This document shows, one piece after another, positions 6,029 through 7,123 of a stretch of 7,123 nucleotides of DNA. The position numbers and the translations under genes are program-made. The notes beneath the pieces are model-generated. The model had not been told where the DNA came from. It searched no databases and saw only the letters and a list, made by a program, of their open reading frames with translations. Positions within the stretch are counted from its first letter, which is position 1, and each line of letters starts with the position of its first letter. This DNA is from Caldithrix sp964532875 (lineage in GTDB: Bacteria; Calditrichota; Calditrichia; Calditrichales; Calditrichaceae): the NCBI GenBank assembly GCA_964532875.1, contig CAZHIZ010000177.1, positions 1-7,123 of the forward strand, in the 5' to 3' direction.

Positions 6029-6051
6029 ACCCGCAAAGTAAAAATGCGGGT
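6029..6051 (-). terminator. Perfect 7-bp hairpin; terminator-like on the minus strand
   Basis: ACCCGCA (6029-6035) pairs with TGCGGGT (6045-6051) around a 9-base A-rich loop. On the minus strand the stem is followed by TTTGCTATTTTT, a terminator shape; on the + strand no T-run follows. No minus-strand gene lies downstream within view, so on + strand transcripts it may instead be a leader structure before the second PorV-like gene, whose ribosome site starts 22 bases later. Confidence 0.4.
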
Positions 6052-6072
6052 AGATTCAATGAACCATTTTGG

Positions 6073-6076
6073 GGAG
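6073..6076 (+). promoter_or_regulatory. Ribosome binding site setting the last gene's start
   Basis: GGAG (within GGGGAG, 6071-6076) lies 7 bases before ATG 6084. The frame is open further upstream to a TTG at 6069, but that codon precedes the ribosome site and would add five charged residues (Met-Gly-Arg-Lys-Arg) before the signal peptide. The ATG at 6084 is therefore preferred. Confidence 0.75.
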
Positions 6077-6083
6077 AAAACGA

Positions 6084-7004
6084 ATGCACAATAAAAAAAG
6101 TGTGTGGAGTTTATTACTGATTTTTGGCTTGTTAAGTGCCATCGGTTTGAAAGCGGCCGACAACAGCGGTCTGGCATTTTTAAAATTACCGGTAGATGCG
6201 CGCACGGCGGCCATGGGCGAGGCCTCCGTGGCCTTAAGCGGGGATGCGGCTGCAGCCTTTAATAATCCCGCTTTGTTAAGTGCCAATGTTTCGCGTAGTT
6301 TTGTGTGGATGCACAATGCCTATCTGGCCGATATCGCTCAGGAGTTTGCGGCTTTTCAGTTTAAGTCCGGCAGGCACAGCATGGCCCTTAGTTTGAATGT
6401 CATGGATATTCCGGGTATCGAAATTCGCGGTACACGCCCCACCACCCAACCCGAAGGCAAGACGGATGCCATTAATTTTGCCTTTGGCCTTAGCTATGCC
6501 TATCGCTACAATGCTCAATGGGCCTTCGGCGTAACAGGTAAATATCTGTTTGAGAAATATTATTTGGCATCGGCCGCCGGTTTTGCTGTGGATTTGGGGG
6601 TGTTACGGCGCGATCTCTTTTTTAACGGATTGCATTGGGCCCTGGCCGTACAAAATTTGGGTCGCATGCAAAAGTTGAAAGATGAGCGAACCGAATTGCC
6701 TCTTACGGTACGCAGCGGTTTGCAATACGATGTGCCTCTGGGCTGGTCTGTTTTAAAGACCCTGGCTCTGGCAGCCGAGTTGCAACAGGTTCTACACCAA
6801 GGGACACAAGCCCGCCTGGGGGTGGAAGCCCCCCTTGCCGATGTGATTTACCTGCGTGCCGGTACTATTTTTTCATCCCGGAAAATGCGCTTTAGTTTGG
6901 GAGTGGGTTTGGCTTACAAGAATTACCGGGTGCATTACGCCTTTTCTCCCTTCCCTTACAATTTGGGTAATTCGCACCGCTTTTCCATAAGCTGGCGATT
7001 TTAA
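6084..7004 (+). CDS. PorV/PorQ-like outer-membrane beta-barrel protein (second copy)
   Basis: A 306-residue predicted outer-membrane protein, paralogous to the gene before it. The signal peptide has Lys4-Lys5, a core at 7-20 and a likely cut after A24 or A25. The family start DARTAAMGEASVA (38-50) and the NPA turn (61-63) fall at almost the same positions as in the first copy. Barrel strands include SMALSLNVMDIPG (99-111) and NFAFGLSYAYRY (131-142). The protein ends SISWRF, with the terminal Phe typical of BAM-inserted barrels, unlike the first copy. Beyond the N-terminal signature I see little close identity between the two, so the duplication is old or they were recruited separately. It follows a 119-base spacer with hairpins, so it may be partly independently regulated. 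A role in cargo shuttling with the propeller is inferred from context. Confidence 0.82.
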   Translation: MHNKKSVWSLLLIFGLLSAIGLKAADNSGLAFLKLPVDARTAAMGEASVALSGDAAAAFNNPALLSANVSRSFVWMHNAYLADIAQEFAAFQFKSGRHSMALSLNVMDIPGIEIRGTRPTTQPEGKTDAINFAFGLSYAYRYNAQWAFGVTGKYLFEKYYLASAAGFAVDLGVLRRDLFFNGLHWALAVQNLGRMQKLKDERTELPLTVRSGLQYDVPLGWSVLKTLALAAELQQVLHQGTQARLGVEAPLADVIYLRAGTIFSSRKMRFSLGVGLAYKNYRVHYAFSPFPYNLGNSHRFSISWRF

Positions 7005-7123
7005 CCGGCGGAAAGGAAAAAGAGTAAAGAGTAAAAAGGGTTGGGGGTGAGTGGGAGTTAGGAATTGGTCCGGCGGGAGAACGGACCCCGCCATAGCAGG
7101 CTTCCGCAGATTTACCCAGGCCC
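7005..7123. other. Non-coding tail with purine-rich repeat and hairpins
   Basis: No gene is visible. A purine-rich tract (about 7010-7062) contains AGAGTAA twice in tandem (7021-7034) and then G-rich degenerate units. Beyond it, GGTCCG (7067-7072) can pair with CGGACC (7082-7087), or GGCGGG (7072-7077) with CCCGCC (7087-7092); the two share bases and exclude each other. CCGCAGATT (7104-7112) is an inverted copy of the motif at 35-43. No clear terminator follows the last barrel gene. Confidence 0.5.

Noticed and set aside
7050..7123. Resemblance to the core of a cobalamin riboswitch (GGAA, a hairpin, then CCCGCC).
   Set aside because: The AAAGGGAA box, the P1/P2 elements and the late conserved segments are missing or lie beyond the edge. 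The likeness rests on a few common GC-rich bases.

Overview
The window holds seven complete protein genes, all on the + strand, and no recognisable RNA gene, insertion sequence or CRISPR array. Two features suggest a bacterium of the Fibrobacterota-Chlorobiota-Bacteroidota (FCB) superphylum or a close relative. One is a pair of PorV/PorQ-like outer-membrane proteins. The other is a secreted beta-propeller ending in a FlgD-like/type-IX-style C-terminal domain. A Calditrichota-like (Caldithrix-type) or KSB1-type lineage is my best guess from this protein style. That is inference; no marker gene here settles it.

Region 1 (1-287) is a non-coding leader with nested inverted repeats (58-101), a degenerate AATCTGCG-type repeat (27-43) and a hairpin (232-269) just upstream of the first gene. 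Region 2 (288-2983) is a tight three-gene operon with overlapping ends: an exported M28-fold glutaminyl-cyclase-like enzyme, the ribosomal protein L11 methyltransferase PrmA, and a short Ppx/GppA phosphatase. The first acts outside the cytoplasm; the other two act on translation and on polyphosphate/(p)ppGpp metabolism.

Region 3 (3060-7004) begins after a 76-base gap and looks like an envelope module. It encodes a small lipoprotein with an Ig-like/cadherin-like domain, then an exported propeller with four Asp-boxes and a C-terminal sorting-like domain (joined by an ATGA overlap), then two paralogous PorV/PorQ-like beta-barrels. The barrels are separated by a 119-base spacer that carries hairpins. 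The likely picture is that the propeller and lipoprotein are cell-surface or secreted proteins and that the barrels are their outer-membrane partners. A direct functional link is not proven by the sequence.

Region 4 (7005-7123) is a non-coding tail with a purine-rich degenerate repeat, two mutually exclusive GC-rich hairpins and an inverted copy of the AATCTGCGG motif seen at the left end. The most interesting points are the animal-type glutaminyl cyclase whose own predicted mature end is Gln, the lipoprotein/propeller/PorV-pair module, and the structured spacer between the two barrels, which seems to carry a relic of a gene start.
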